Shown piece after piece: positions 1-7,741 of a stretch of DNA of 32,992 nt (within the stretch, counting starts at the first letter, position 1; every line of letters starts with the position of its first letter). The DNA lies in IMG/VR virus record IMGVR_UViG_3300047483_000168, positions 1-32,992 of that record; one strand, 5' to 3'. A model generated the notes under the pieces. That model ran no database searches, was not told the DNA's origin, and was given only the letters and a program-made list of their open reading frames with translations. The position numbers and the translations under genes are program-made. This stretch comes from a virus.

Positions 1-17
1 GTTTGTGCAGTAAACAC

Positions 18-207
18 TTATTTAGATTGAGTATAAATAAGGTAAAAGCGGGGCGGAACACTTGATTAACTATTTAAAAATCAATTAGTTAAGTGTTATT
101 TAGATTCGTTTTAAATAAGAAAAGATATAGTATATATATATTATATTACTTAAGTATATACTTAGTATATAAATAGGTCTGACCTAATTTAGATTTGTTC
201 TAAATAA
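18..207. repeat. Three related 23-bp inverted repeats upstream of packaging genes
   Basis: Three copies of an imperfect palindrome lie at 18-40, 96-118 and 185-207. Each has a left arm TTATTTA (TAATTTA in the third), a centre starting GATT and a right arm TAAATAA, with 9 nt between the arms. Copies are 78 and 89 bp apart, so they do not lie on exactly the same helical face. The third can also be read as TTTAGA-N5-TCTAAA. Their place in the only long non-coding stretch, just before the small terminase gene, suggests operators for a dimeric regulator; that role is inferred. Between copies lie a 14-bp perfect palindrome (151-164) and a short stem (66-72 with 86-92). Confidence 0.6.
190..197 (+). 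promoter_or_regulatory. Candidate -7 element inside the third repeat
   Basis: TAGATTTG fits the Bacteroidota -7 consensus TAnnTTTG and ends 67 nt before the start codon of the small terminase gene. It lies within the third inverted repeat, so a protein bound there would cover the promoter. No clear TTTG -33 element is found at the expected distance upstream, which lowers confidence. Confidence 0.35.
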
Positions 208-264
208 CAAAAAGTGTCTAAAAAAATTCTAACCCAAATTCAAACCTTATAAACAATTACGTTT

Positions 265-762
265 ATGGAAGAACAAGAAGAAGTACCAAAGAAGAAGTAC
301 AACATTAATCCTAATAGCTTAAAGAACTTAAAGCCTATTCAACCTGGTGAAACAAGGAATCCTAATGGCAGACCTAAGAACATGTTTAGGCAAGTTATGG
401 AGAGTGTTGATAAGAGTCTTAGGATTCGGATGAGTAAGCAAGATGTTGTTGATGTAGTGGCAATGGTTAATTCAATGAGTGTTGCTGATATTAAGGTGGT
501 AGCTGCTGATTCTAATACTCCTGCATTTATTGCAGTTGTTGCTAATGCCATCTTAGGTGACATTAAGAACGGAGAGATGAAGAATAGCCAGTTCATGATT
601 GAATTTCAGCATGGCAAGGCATCCCAAGCATTACACTTTGAAACTACCGTAAAGGAAGATGTATTAAACCCCAAATTATTAACAGATGAGCAAATCAGAG
701 AACGACTTAGCCAAATTAGAGAGAGAGATATTGTTGAGGGAGATTTCGAGGAGATCACTTAA
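265..762 (+). CDS. DUF5681 protein, probable small terminase subunit
   Basis: The product is 165 aa. Residues about 23-40 carry the PGETRNPNGRPK-type motif of DUF5681, a short domain common in phage proteins encoded just before the large terminase. The rest is helical and charged with no other recognised motif. Small terminase subunits bind the packaging site on phage DNA and regulate the motor; this role is inferred from position and the DUF5681 motif. The start is the first ATG after a long AT-rich leader. The 3' end overlaps the large terminase frame by 77 nt if that gene starts at its first ATG. A TerS-like helical fold is not proven here. Confidence 0.7.
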   Translation: MEEQEEVPKKKYNINPNSLKNLKPIQPGETRNPNGRPKNMFRQVMESVDKSLRIRMSKQDVVDVVAMVNSMSVADIKVVAADSNTPAFIAVVANAILGDIKNGEMKNSQFMIEFQHGKASQALHFETTVKEDVLNPKLLTDEQIRERLSQIRERDIVEGDFEEIT

Positions 763-2068
763 AGACTTTGTTCAGTACATTAAGCCTGACTATGAGATGC
801 AATGGTTTCATCAGGTTATCTCTGAACACTTAGATTTGGTCTATGAAGGTAAGATTAAGAAGCTAATGATATTTGTGCCTCCACAACATGGGAAGTCCGA
901 GTTATCAACAAGAAGTTTTCCTGCTTACCTACTTGGTCGCAATCCTGATTTGAAGTTAGCTTTAGCTTCCTACAATGCTACCTTAGCCGAGCAATTTTCT
1001 ACTGAAATCCAAAGAAGGATGCTAAGTGAGGAATTTAAACTACTTTATCCTGAATCTCGTATTGGTGAGAAGAAGGGTGAGGCAGTAAAGACTGCAGAGT
1101 TTTTCCAAACTGTTAACAGAAGGGGATATTTAAGAGCAGTTGGTAGAGGTGGTTCGTTAACTGGTACGGCAGTTGATATTGGAATCATTGATGACCCCTT
1201 AAAAGACCGACAAGAGGCACAATCAATTATCATTAAGGAACAACTTTGGAATTGGTACACCGATGTGTGGGAAACTCGTTTGCATAACGATTCCGCACAA
1301 GTGCTTATTCAAACAAGGTGGTATGATGATGATTTAGCAGGTAGATTACTTGAAAGGGATGATGACTGGACAATTATCGAGTTTCCTGCTATTCGTGAGG
1401 GTGCAGAGAACACTTATGATAAAAGAAAGGTCGGGGAAGCCTTATGGCCTGAAAAACATTCACTTGATAAATTATTAAAAGTCAAGAAGAATGAGCCATT
1501 TACTTTTGAGTCACTTTATCAGCAAAACCCTAAGCCAAGTGTAGAATCCTTGATTTATCACGATTGGCAACCTTGTGAGTTCTTTCCAAAGGATGCAGAG
1601 GTGGTGTTTAGTGGCCTTGACTTTGGATTCTCTAATGACCCTACTGCACTAGTAAGAATTGCCAAATTGGGAAATAAGTTATACCTTGATGAGGTTATTT
1701 ACGAGAAGGGATTAACTAATGCCGATTTGATTAAGAAAATCAAGATGTATCCAAGTAAACTCGGTGAGATTTACTGCGATAGTGCTGACCCTAAATCAAT
1801 TGAGGAATTAAAGAGAGCCAATCTTCCTGTTAAGAAAGCAGTTAAAGGTAATGACTCTGTTAATGCTGGAATCAGTAAATTACGAGAATACGAAGTGTAT
1901 TACACGAGGCGGTCAAAAAACATTAAGAAAGAGGTAGATAACTACCAATGGATGATGGTCGGGGGTAAAACCATTAACAAACCGATAGATGACTTTAATC
2001 ATGGACTTGACTCGATCAGGTATGCGGTCTACTCGAAGTATTCAAAGAAAAAACTCTTAATTTTTTAA
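686..2068 (+). CDS. terL: Terminase large subunit (packaging ATPase-nuclease)
   Basis: The product is 460 aa, the usual TerL size. It would pump phage DNA into proheads and cut the concatemer. Residues 65-72 (PPQHGKSE) form the Walker A-type loop and 167-170 (IIDD) the Walker B segment of the N-terminal ATPase. The C-terminal RNase H-like nuclease shows its acidic residues in LDFGFSNDPT (D312), YCDSADP (D365) and HGLDSIRYA (D442). The ATG at 686 lies inside the preceding gene. In-frame TTG codons at 731 and 734 are alternatives that would shrink the 77-nt overlap; residue 24 onward already looks like conserved family sequence. The portal gene follows after 3 nt. Confidence 0.95.
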   Translation: MSKSENDLAKLEREILLREISRRSLKDFVQYIKPDYEMQWFHQVISEHLDLVYEGKIKKLMIFVPPQHGKSELSTRSFPAYLLGRNPDLKLALASYNATLAEQFSTEIQRRMLSEEFKLLYPESRIGEKKGEAVKTAEFFQTVNRRGYLRAVGRGGSLTGTAVDIGIIDDPLKDRQEAQSIIIKEQLWNWYTDVWETRLHNDSAQVLIQTRWYDDDLAGRLLERDDDWTIIEFPAIREGAENTYDKRKVGEALWPEKHSLDKLLKVKKNEPFTFESLYQQNPKPSVESLIYHDWQPCEFFPKDAEVVFSGLDFGFSNDPTALVRIAKLGNKLYLDEVIYEKGLTNADLIKKIKMYPSKLGEIYCDSADPKSIEELKRANLPVKKAVKGNDSVNAGISKLREYEVYYTRRSKNIKKEVDNYQWMMVGGKTINKPIDDFNHGLDSIRYAVYSKYSKKKLLIF

Positions 2069-2071
2069 ACA

Positions 2072-3439
2072 ATGGGATTATTCGATTTTTTTACTGGCAA
2101 GAAAGCCATAGATGTGCAAGGTGTCAAACAATGGCAACTATTTGGCGGAGGCCAAACATATTCGTTGTATAGTACTGATTATCGTGATGCGATAAATAAC
2201 GGATACGACAAGAACGTAGATGTGTACGCAATCATTGATGATATTTCTTCTCGTGCAGTAGAAGTTCCTTTAGAACTATACCAAACAAGCAAGATGCAAA
2301 TTAAATCTGCTAATAGAGTCAAGGCTTTACTTACAAGACCTACTGACCGAAGCATGATGGAGGCTAATTCAATTATGAAGAAGTCTATGAAGGAATTAGA
2401 AGAACATCCATTATTGGCTTTACTTAAAAGACCAAATGGCTATCAAACTTCTAAACAGTTTTTTAATGCTTTATTCTCGTATGACCTACTATTAAAAGAT
2501 GTGGGTGTATGGGGCGAAGAAGACCCAATCAAACCAGGAAAGATTGCAAGACTTCACGTTATAGCCCCACACGATTATGATATCATTACTGATGGTTTTA
2601 GAAAGATTGTTAAGTATAAGATTAGGTCTATTAATCAAGAGGTTGATCCTCAATTCTTTTTATCGTTCCGTAGTTTTAATCCCACTTTTGACAACCAAAA
2701 TTCTGTACATCGTGGAGTATCACCTTTAAAGGCAGGTTCTCGTGTTTTGCAGAAAGCTAATGCAGGAGAAGAAGTAGCGATTGAAAACTTTGAAACTCGT
2801 GGTGCAGTAGGATTTGTGTATAAGGATGATATCAACGTAGAAGATTTAGATTCTACTGAAGTGCAGAACTTAGAGGATAGAATGTATGATAAGATTTACA
2901 ATCCATCTGCTAAAGGTCGTGTACAATGGTCTAATGCTAAAGTTGGTTTTACTAAGCTATCAACTACAAACATTGACTTGGATTTAAGAGCAATGAGTAA
3001 GTTATCTACCGAGCAGTTGTGTCGTTTATGGCATTACCCTTATGTGTTGCTAAATGCAGACAACTTAACTGAAAGCAACTTGGCACAATTTATCCGTAGA
3101 ATGATTATTAACTGCGTTGTGCCTATGCAATCTCGTGTATGCGAAGGTTTGCTAGAATGGCTTGCTCCAAGTATGGGTATGAATCCCTCACAATACGTTT
3201 TACGTTTTGATGTGGATGCTTATCCTGAAATGAAGCAGAACTTCTTGGATGCAGCTTCAATTTTAGAGAAATTAGATGGTGTACTTACTCAAGATGAGAA
3301 ACGTGTGTTTATGGACTTTGAGCCTACTAACGATCCAGTAATGCAACAAGTTTATATTCGTTCTAATCAAGTGACTATTGGTAGCCTTAACATTGACCCG
3401 ACAGAGATTGGCTCAATGGTTATGGATGAAGATAATTAA
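2072..3439 (+). CDS. Portal protein, HK97/phage_portal family
   Basis: The product is 455 aa. It would form the dodecameric ring at one capsid vertex through which DNA passes and to which terminase and neck proteins dock. Family signs are the N-terminal stretch leading to VYAIIDDISSRAVEVPLELY (about residues 50-69), the central APHDYDII strand, and the conserved RGVSPLKAGSRVL segment (about 218-230). The C-terminal half is helical, as expected for the stem and wing. It sits 3 nt after terL in the canonical terL-portal-MuF-protease-capsid order. Arg codon CGT is used often, as in the capsid gene. Confidence 0.93.
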   Translation: MGLFDFFTGKKAIDVQGVKQWQLFGGGQTYSLYSTDYRDAINNGYDKNVDVYAIIDDISSRAVEVPLELYQTSKMQIKSANRVKALLTRPTDRSMMEANSIMKKSMKELEEHPLLALLKRPNGYQTSKQFFNALFSYDLLLKDVGVWGEEDPIKPGKIARLHVIAPHDYDIITDGFRKIVKYKIRSINQEVDPQFFLSFRSFNPTFDNQNSVHRGVSPLKAGSRVLQKANAGEEVAIENFETRGAVGFVYKDDINVEDLDSTEVQNLEDRMYDKIYNPSAKGRVQWSNAKVGFTKLSTTNIDLDLRAMSKLSTEQLCRLWHYPYVLLNADNLTESNLAQFIRRMIINCVVPMQSRVCEGLLEWLAPSMGMNPSQYVLRFDVDAYPEMKQNFLDAASILEKLDGVLTQDEKRVFMDFEPTNDPVMQQVYIRSNQVTIGSLNIDPTEIGSMVMDEDN

Positions 3440-3440
3440 C

Positions 3441-3581
3441 ATGGATACTTTATCAATTATAGTAACAACTTTAGCGGTAACAACTTCCTTTTGGTTAGGG
3501 TTCTTTGTTGTCTATCAAGACAATGTTAAGGACAGAGAAAAGAAGAAGATAGAAAAGCTATTCAGAGATAAGAAATGGTAA
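3441..3581 (+). CDS. 46-aa single-pass membrane protein
   Basis: The likely start is the ATG at 3441, right after the portal stop; a longer open frame begins at 3378 but lies inside the portal gene. Residues about 4-25 (IIVTTLAVTTSFWLGFFVVY region) form one hydrophobic segment, followed by a strongly charged tail rich in Lys, Asp and Glu. The stop overlaps the next start by 7 nt. No family is recognised. Its place among head genes is unusual for a membrane protein; a role at the membrane during assembly or entry is only a guess. Confidence 0.6.
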   Translation: MDTLSIIVTTLAVTTSFWLGFFVVYQDNVKDREKKKIEKLFRDKKW

Positions 3582-4312
3582 CAGAAGAAATGTACCGAGT
3601 AGCTTGGCGAAGAAGGCACAATATGAATGAACGTGCTTTCTTTGCCTATCTTCAAACTAAACTCGGAGCAGAAACAAGAGAGTACTTAAAGTCACTTAGT
3701 GGCCGAAACCCACAGACATTCCATATCACTAATCACTTTAACGAGAGATGGTTTATGGAAATACTGAAAGATGCGTATTTAAAGTTCGGAAGCAGACAAA
3801 ATGAGTTTCTTAGCAGATACTCTAAAAAGGATGAAGCAGAAGATTTTACTAACGCATGGATTTTGGCACTTCTTTTGCTTTTTAAGGACATATCGCAGTT
3901 CATAATGATACTTGGTATCATTCGCACAATTAAGACTGATGTACAACGATTTGTGCAAGAGAAAATGCAAGAAGGTGTTGAGGCAGAAGCAATCATTACT
4001 TTGCTTGGTGTTTATTTAGCTTCTAAGAACATTATTAGAAGTCAAACTATTGCTCGTACAGAACTTACAAAGATTATGAATCTTGCAAGTGAAACATGGG
4101 CAGGAATCCAAAACAAACCACTAAAGAAGAAGTGGGTGGTTACATTGGATGGCAAGGAACGTGCATCTCATAATGCAATGGCAAGTTATCCTGCAATAGC
4201 TTTAAACGAAAAGTTTGTTGTGGGTGGTGCTTTAATGGATAGACCTGGTGATGGGTCTGCTCCTGCAAGTGAACTTGTCAACTGTAGGTGTGGTCTGATG
4301 TATGTAGAGTAA
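3575..4312 (+). CDS. Minor head protein, MuF / SPP1 gp7 family
   Basis: The product is 245 aa. The C-terminal region has the MuF-domain signature: IARTELTKIMN (about 161-171), a KKWVVTLDGKERASH segment with the conserved His, a PGDG turn and the terminal NCRCGL motif. SPP1 gp7-type proteins bind the portal inside the capsid and affect head assembly and DNA ejection. The N-terminal half is helical and less conserved, with a hydrophobic patch around residues 94-115. Its order between portal and protease is canonical. A promoter-like site lies just after it. Confidence 0.85.
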   Translation: MVTEEMYRVAWRRRHNMNERAFFAYLQTKLGAETREYLKSLSGRNPQTFHITNHFNERWFMEILKDAYLKFGSRQNEFLSRYSKKDEAEDFTNAWILALLLLFKDISQFIMILGIIRTIKTDVQRFVQEKMQEGVEAEAIITLLGVYLASKNIIRSQTIARTELTKIMNLASETWAGIQNKPLKKKWVVTLDGKERASHNAMASYPAIALNEKFVVGGALMDRPGDGSAPASELVNCRCGLMYVE

Positions 4313-4314
4313 AA

Positions 4315-4344
4315 TTTGGTTTATAGTTATTTTTATTATATTTG
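4315..4344 (+). promoter_or_regulatory. Probable Bacteroidota-type promoter for protease-capsid genes
   Basis: TTTG at 4315-4318 and TATATTTG at 4337-4344 are separated by 18 bp. This matches the Bacteroidota form TTTG - about 19 bp - TAnnTTTG. The site sits in the 49-bp gap before the prohead protease gene and would place transcription start near 4351. The ten bases TTATATTTGC recur at the promoter near 20127. Confidence 0.65.
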
Positions 4345-4361
4345 CAAAGATTGAATACAAT

Positions 4362-5405
4362 ATGAGAGATTATAAAATAAAATCAGATGGTAGTGTACAA
4401 GACGTTGATGTAAAAAAACGTATTGTTACTGGCTACGCATCTAAGTTTGGCAATATTGACCTGCACAACGATATGATCGTACCGGGTGCTTTTAAGAAAA
4501 CCTTAAAGGAGAGGGGTGTAGATGGCAATAACAGTATTTGGTTCTTACACAATCACAAGACAGAAAACCCTTTAGGTAAGCCAAGAGTTCTAAAAGAGGA
4601 TTCTTATGGTCTTTACTTTGAAGCACCTATTGTAGATACTACGATTGGTAGTGATGTGTTAAAGTTGTATGAAGAAGGCTTAATCAATGAGCACTCTATT
4701 GGATTCTCTACTATTAAGGAAAACAAGGTCACTAAGTCTTTTAATGACTATCCTAAGTCTGTATCTGACAATGCAAAGAAAGGTATCAGATTAAATGAGG
4801 AGGGTGGCAATAAGTGTGCTACTGATGTGGGCAAGATTCGTGCTCAACAATTAGCTAACAATGAGAACATTTCTTTAGATGTTGTAAAAAGAATGTATTC
4901 TTATTTGTCAAGAGCAAAAACTTACTATAATCCTGATGATGAAACTGCTTGTGGTACAATCTCATATTTACTATGGGGTGGCTTACCTGCATTGAAGTGG
5001 TCTGAAGATAAGATTAAGGAAGTAGAAGGTCAAAAATCTGCGAATGGTACTAAAAGTTACTATGAGATACAAGAGGTAAAATTATTCGAATTTAGTAGTG
5101 TTCTTTGGGGTGCAAATCCTGACACTCCTTTCTTAGGACTTAAAAGTTTGGATAATTCACAACTTGTAGATAGATTTGATAAACTTTATAAGCAATTAAA
5201 AGGGGGTACAGTTTCTGATGAAACAATGCAACTTCTCGAGATTGAATATAATTTCATCAAAACGCAAATTGCCCAGTTAATCAATGAAGATGAGGAAGTC
5301 GTAGGAGATGACACTTCGGAGGTTATTGATGCAATTGATGAGCAGTTGTTTATTGAGGAACAGAAAAAGTATTTTATAAATCAATTAAAAAACTCGTTTA
5401 AATAA
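4362..5405 (+). CDS. HK97-family prohead protease with inserted domain
   Basis: The product is 347 aa, longer than the usual 180-250. It would mature the capsid by cutting scaffold regions. The N-terminal fold is typical: VTGYASKFGNIDLHND then IVPGAFKKTL, catalytic His65 in LHNHKTENP and catalytic Ser112 in NEHSIGFS. After this the expected next strand (EVKLFEFSSVLWGANPDTP, residues 238-256) is delayed by an insertion at about 128-222. The insertion carries AKKGIRLNE, CATDVGKIRAQQLA, RMYSYLSRAKTYY and CGTISYLLWGG, all well-formed and with Cys152 and Cys197. A similar block occurs in other Bacteroidota phage head proteins as far as I recall. The C-terminal 90 residues are acidic and helical and may act as scaffold. 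The stop overlaps the capsid start by 1 nt. Confidence 0.9.
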   Translation: MRDYKIKSDGSVQDVDVKKRIVTGYASKFGNIDLHNDMIVPGAFKKTLKERGVDGNNSIWFLHNHKTENPLGKPRVLKEDSYGLYFEAPIVDTTIGSDVLKLYEEGLINEHSIGFSTIKENKVTKSFNDYPKSVSDNAKKGIRLNEEGGNKCATDVGKIRAQQLANNENISLDVVKRMYSYLSRAKTYYNPDDETACGTISYLLWGGLPALKWSEDKIKEVEGQKSANGTKSYYEIQEVKLFEFSSVLWGANPDTPFLGLKSLDNSQLVDRFDKLYKQLKGGTVSDETMQLLEIEYNFIKTQIAQLINEDEEVVGDDTSEVIDAIDEQLFIEEQKKYFINQLKNSFK

Positions 5406-6589
5406 TGGAGGATATTAAAAAAATCGTTGAGGAGGTAAAATCTGACATCAACGCAATGATTGAAAAAGGTGTTGGTAAGGAAATGGAAGGTTTAAACCTT
5501 AAAGACCTTATCTCTCAAACACAAAATGCAGGTGAGAAATTAGCTTCTTTAGAGGAGAAAATGGGAACAGTAGAGAAGTCTGTATCTGACTTTATCTTAG
5601 ACCAAAAATCTGTAGGTGCTCCTGCACAAAGAGAAGATTTCGTAGCTAAGGCTTTCGAAGCTAACGCAGGTAAATTAAAGTCTTTGATTTCTTCTCGTGG
5701 AGAAGCAGTTGGAATGAACTTCAAGGCAGTAGGTGATATGAACTTGACTGCTAACATCGGTTCAGGTTGGGCTTCATCTATCGCAGGTTTGTCTAACACA
5801 ATCTTGACTGATCCTTTCCGTCAAGTACACTTGCGTGATTTGTTACGTTCTTCTACTATCGAGCAGAATGGTGTATTCAAATTCGCTAAGAAAACAGGTG
5901 GTGAAGGTGCTCCTGCAGTTCAAACTGAAGGTGCTTCTAAGGCTCAAGTGGATTACGATTTCACTATCTCTGAAGTAACTCCTAAGACTATCGCTGCATA
6001 TAGCAAGATTTCTAAGCAAATGTTATCTCGTTTGACTTGGTTACAATCTTTCGTATCTACTCAAATGGTTAACGATTTGTTAAACGTTGAAGATACATTA
6101 TTGTATGACTACGCAGGAACAGGTGCTTTCGCAGGTTTATATGAGTCGGCTTCTACTTACGTTCCTTCAGGAACTGTAGTTACTGCTTCTAACCGTTGGG
6201 ACAAACTTGCTAACGCAATTGCTCAATTGAAGGCTTTACGTTTTGCTCCTTCTGCTATCTTGGTTAACCCAATTGATGAGATGGAATTGTTAATCAACAA
6301 AGAATCAGGTGCAGGTTATTCTCACCCATCATTGTTGACTGGACAACGTATTTCAATTGCAGGTGTACCAGTTATCGCAACTGACATCGTAACTGCTAAT
6401 ACATTCCACATCGGTGATTTCAACAAGGCTGCTGAATTGTTATTCGAAGATAACATCATGACTGAATTTGCTTACGAAGATGGTGATAACTTCACTAAGA
6501 ACTTGGTAACTGTTCGTGTTGAGGAAAGCATTGCATTGCCAATCTACTTCGCAAACGCTATGTTGAAAGGTTCTTTCGCAACGGCTTAA
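5405..6589 (+). CDS. Major capsid protein, HK97 fold
   Basis: The product is 394 aa. Residues 1-75 are coiled-coil-like and charged, resembling the delta scaffold domain removed by the prohead protease. From about residue 105 the sequence has the HK97 capsid pattern: SGWASSIAGLSNTI, DPFRQVHLRDLLRSSTI, the E-loop region rich in Gly and Ala, then VTPKTIAAYSKISKQML and the helical P domain. Fusion or direct coupling to the protease gene (TAATG overlap) is canonical. Codon use differs from many neighbours: Arg is largely CGT rather than AGA, with many GGT, TCT and GCA codons, as expected for a very highly expressed gene. An intrinsic terminator follows. Confidence 0.95.
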   Translation: MEDIKKIVEEVKSDINAMIEKGVGKEMEGLNLKDLISQTQNAGEKLASLEEKMGTVEKSVSDFILDQKSVGAPAQREDFVAKAFEANAGKLKSLISSRGEAVGMNFKAVGDMNLTANIGSGWASSIAGLSNTILTDPFRQVHLRDLLRSSTIEQNGVFKFAKKTGGEGAPAVQTEGASKAQVDYDFTISEVTPKTIAAYSKISKQMLSRLTWLQSFVSTQMVNDLLNVEDTLLYDYAGTGAFAGLYESASTYVPSGTVVTASNRWDKLANAIAQLKALRFAPSAILVNPIDEMELLINKESGAGYSHPSLLTGQRISIAGVPVIATDIVTANTFHIGDFNKAAELLFEDNIMTEFAYEDGDNFTKNLVTVRVEESIALPIYFANAMLKGSFATA

Positions 6590-6619
6590 TTTGTTTTTTG
6601 GTTTGTTTTGTGATTATTT

Positions 6620-6656
6620 AAGCCCAGTTCCCATTAGAACACTGGGTTTATTTTTT
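6620..6656 (+). terminator. Intrinsic terminator after the major capsid gene
   Basis: A 9-bp stem (6620-6628 AAGCCCAGT with 6641-6649 ACTGGGTTT, one G-U pair) encloses a 12-nt loop and runs into TTTATTTTTT. It lies 30 nt after the capsid stop. Partial termination here would boost capsid mRNA relative to the connector genes downstream. Confidence 0.8.
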
Positions 6657-6670
6657 AAATAAATAAAGAT

Positions 6671-6871
6671 ATGGCTAAGGTAAAATGTATTAAGATATTC
6701 TTTGATTTAGATGTTAATTTTAACAGACAAGTTGGAGAGCAATGGGAAGTACCTACTGATCGTGCTAATCACTTGAATAAATTAGGTTTTGTTGAAGTAG
6801 AATACAAAGTAGAAGATTCGGTTAAACCGACAGAAGATAAGAGTATCAAACCTTCTTTCAAAAAGAAATAA
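6671..6871 (+). CDS. Small head-region protein, 66 aa, function unknown
   Basis: The sequence has an N-terminal beta-like part (VKCIKIFFDLDVN), a short WEVPTDRANHLNKLGFVEV segment and a Lys-rich tail. Small proteins of this type (strand, then a turn with RA-HL--LG) commonly follow the major capsid gene in siphophages and are seldom assigned a function. It may be a capsid-associated or connector accessory protein. The stop overlaps the next start by 1 nt. Confidence 0.75.
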   Translation: MAKVKCIKIFFDLDVNFNRQVGEQWEVPTDRANHLNKLGFVEVEYKVEDSVKPTEDKSIKPSFKKK

Positions 6872-7398
6872 TGACTTACGAGTTAGAACCAGTTAGAACA
6901 CAAGGAATGGATGTCACTATTGTTAGTGATGCTTTAGCTATTCCTATAACTTTAGCAGAGGTTAAAGACCATGTAAATGTTGATTTTACTGATAGTGATG
7001 ATAAGTTAACTGCATTGTTAGCCTCCGCATTCAGAGAAGTAGAATTGTTCACAGAGAAAGGATTAAAGACTAAGACTGTACGTTTATCTTACACAGAGAT
7101 TAACGGAACAGTACAATTACCTTTTGATCCTATCCAATCTATTACTACGGTAACTGATTTAGATAATGTAGCAATTACTGATTATGAATTAAGTGGAGAT
7201 AAGACTAAGTTAAGTGCTTATTCAGCTTCAGGAATCAAGATTACTTATGTGTGTGGTTTCGCTACTCTACCTCAAGACTTAAAGAATGCAGTATTAGATA
7301 TTGTAGCAATAGATTTTGACAATAAGGTAGAAGATAAAAGATTAGCTTTAAAAGCAGTTAAGGATAGAATAAGACATTATCGCCCTTTATATGTATAA
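6871..7398 (+). CDS. Head-tail connector, HK97 gp6-like adaptor
   Basis: The product is 175 aa. ITLAEVKDHVNVDFTDSDDKL followed by LLASAFREVELFTEKGL is the N-terminal signature of the gp6-like connector family, which forms the adaptor ring below the portal. A beta region follows (RLSYTEI, VQLPFDPIQSITTV), then YVCGFATLPQDLKNAVLDI and a helical end with HYRPLYV. Position after the capsid gene fits. The 3' end overlaps the next gene by 8 nt. Confidence 0.82.
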   Translation: MTYELEPVRTQGMDVTIVSDALAIPITLAEVKDHVNVDFTDSDDKLTALLASAFREVELFTEKGLKTKTVRLSYTEINGTVQLPFDPIQSITTVTDLDNVAITDYELSGDKTKLSAYSASGIKITYVCGFATLPQDLKNAVLDIVAIDFDNKVEDKRLALKAVKDRIRHYRPLYV

Positions 7399-7741
7399 TA
7401 AGTTAAATAGAATCAAGGGAACATTTAAGCGGAAGCTATCAGGTGTATCTGATGGTGCAGGAGGCTTATCAGGAGTAACTTACTCTAGTTATACTACGAG
7501 TATATACTTTGCAGAAACCAGTTCGTTCTATGGGAATTACGGAGGTATTAGAAACATTGAGAGTGCTAACTTTGGCACAAATCAATCCTTTGAAGGAAAG
7601 ATGAGATACCGTTCTGCTTTTATACCTAGAACAACTGATATTTTAGAGGTGAATGGTGTTGAGTATGCTTTGTCTAACATTATGGATGCAGACTTCGAGA
7701 AACAATATTTGACATTTAAAGCAGCAAGAAGAAGTGCTTAA
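7391..7741 (+). CDS. Head closure protein, SPP1 gp16-like stopper
   Basis: The product is 116 aa and is predicted mostly beta. Features shared with head-tail stopper proteins are the N-terminal basic RIKGTFKRKLSGVSDGAGG segment, the central FRYRS-like strand (GKMRYRSAFIPRTTDILEVNGVEYAL) and a final strand ending KAARRSA. The DxLxxxGxxYxI-type pattern is typical of the family. It would close the connector after packaging. It overlaps genes on both sides by 8 nt. Confidence 0.75.
   Translation: MYNKLNRIKGTFKRKLSGVSDGAGGLSGVTYSSYTTSIYFAETSSFYGNYGGIRNIESANFGTNQSFEGKMRYRSAFIPRTTDILEVNGVEYALSNIMDADFEKQYLTFKAARRSA

Noticed and set aside
3378-3440. Upstream extension of the 46-aa membrane protein
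   Set aside because: The extension lies wholly within the portal gene and its residues look like out-of-frame portal sequence; the ATG at 3441 directly after the portal stop is better.
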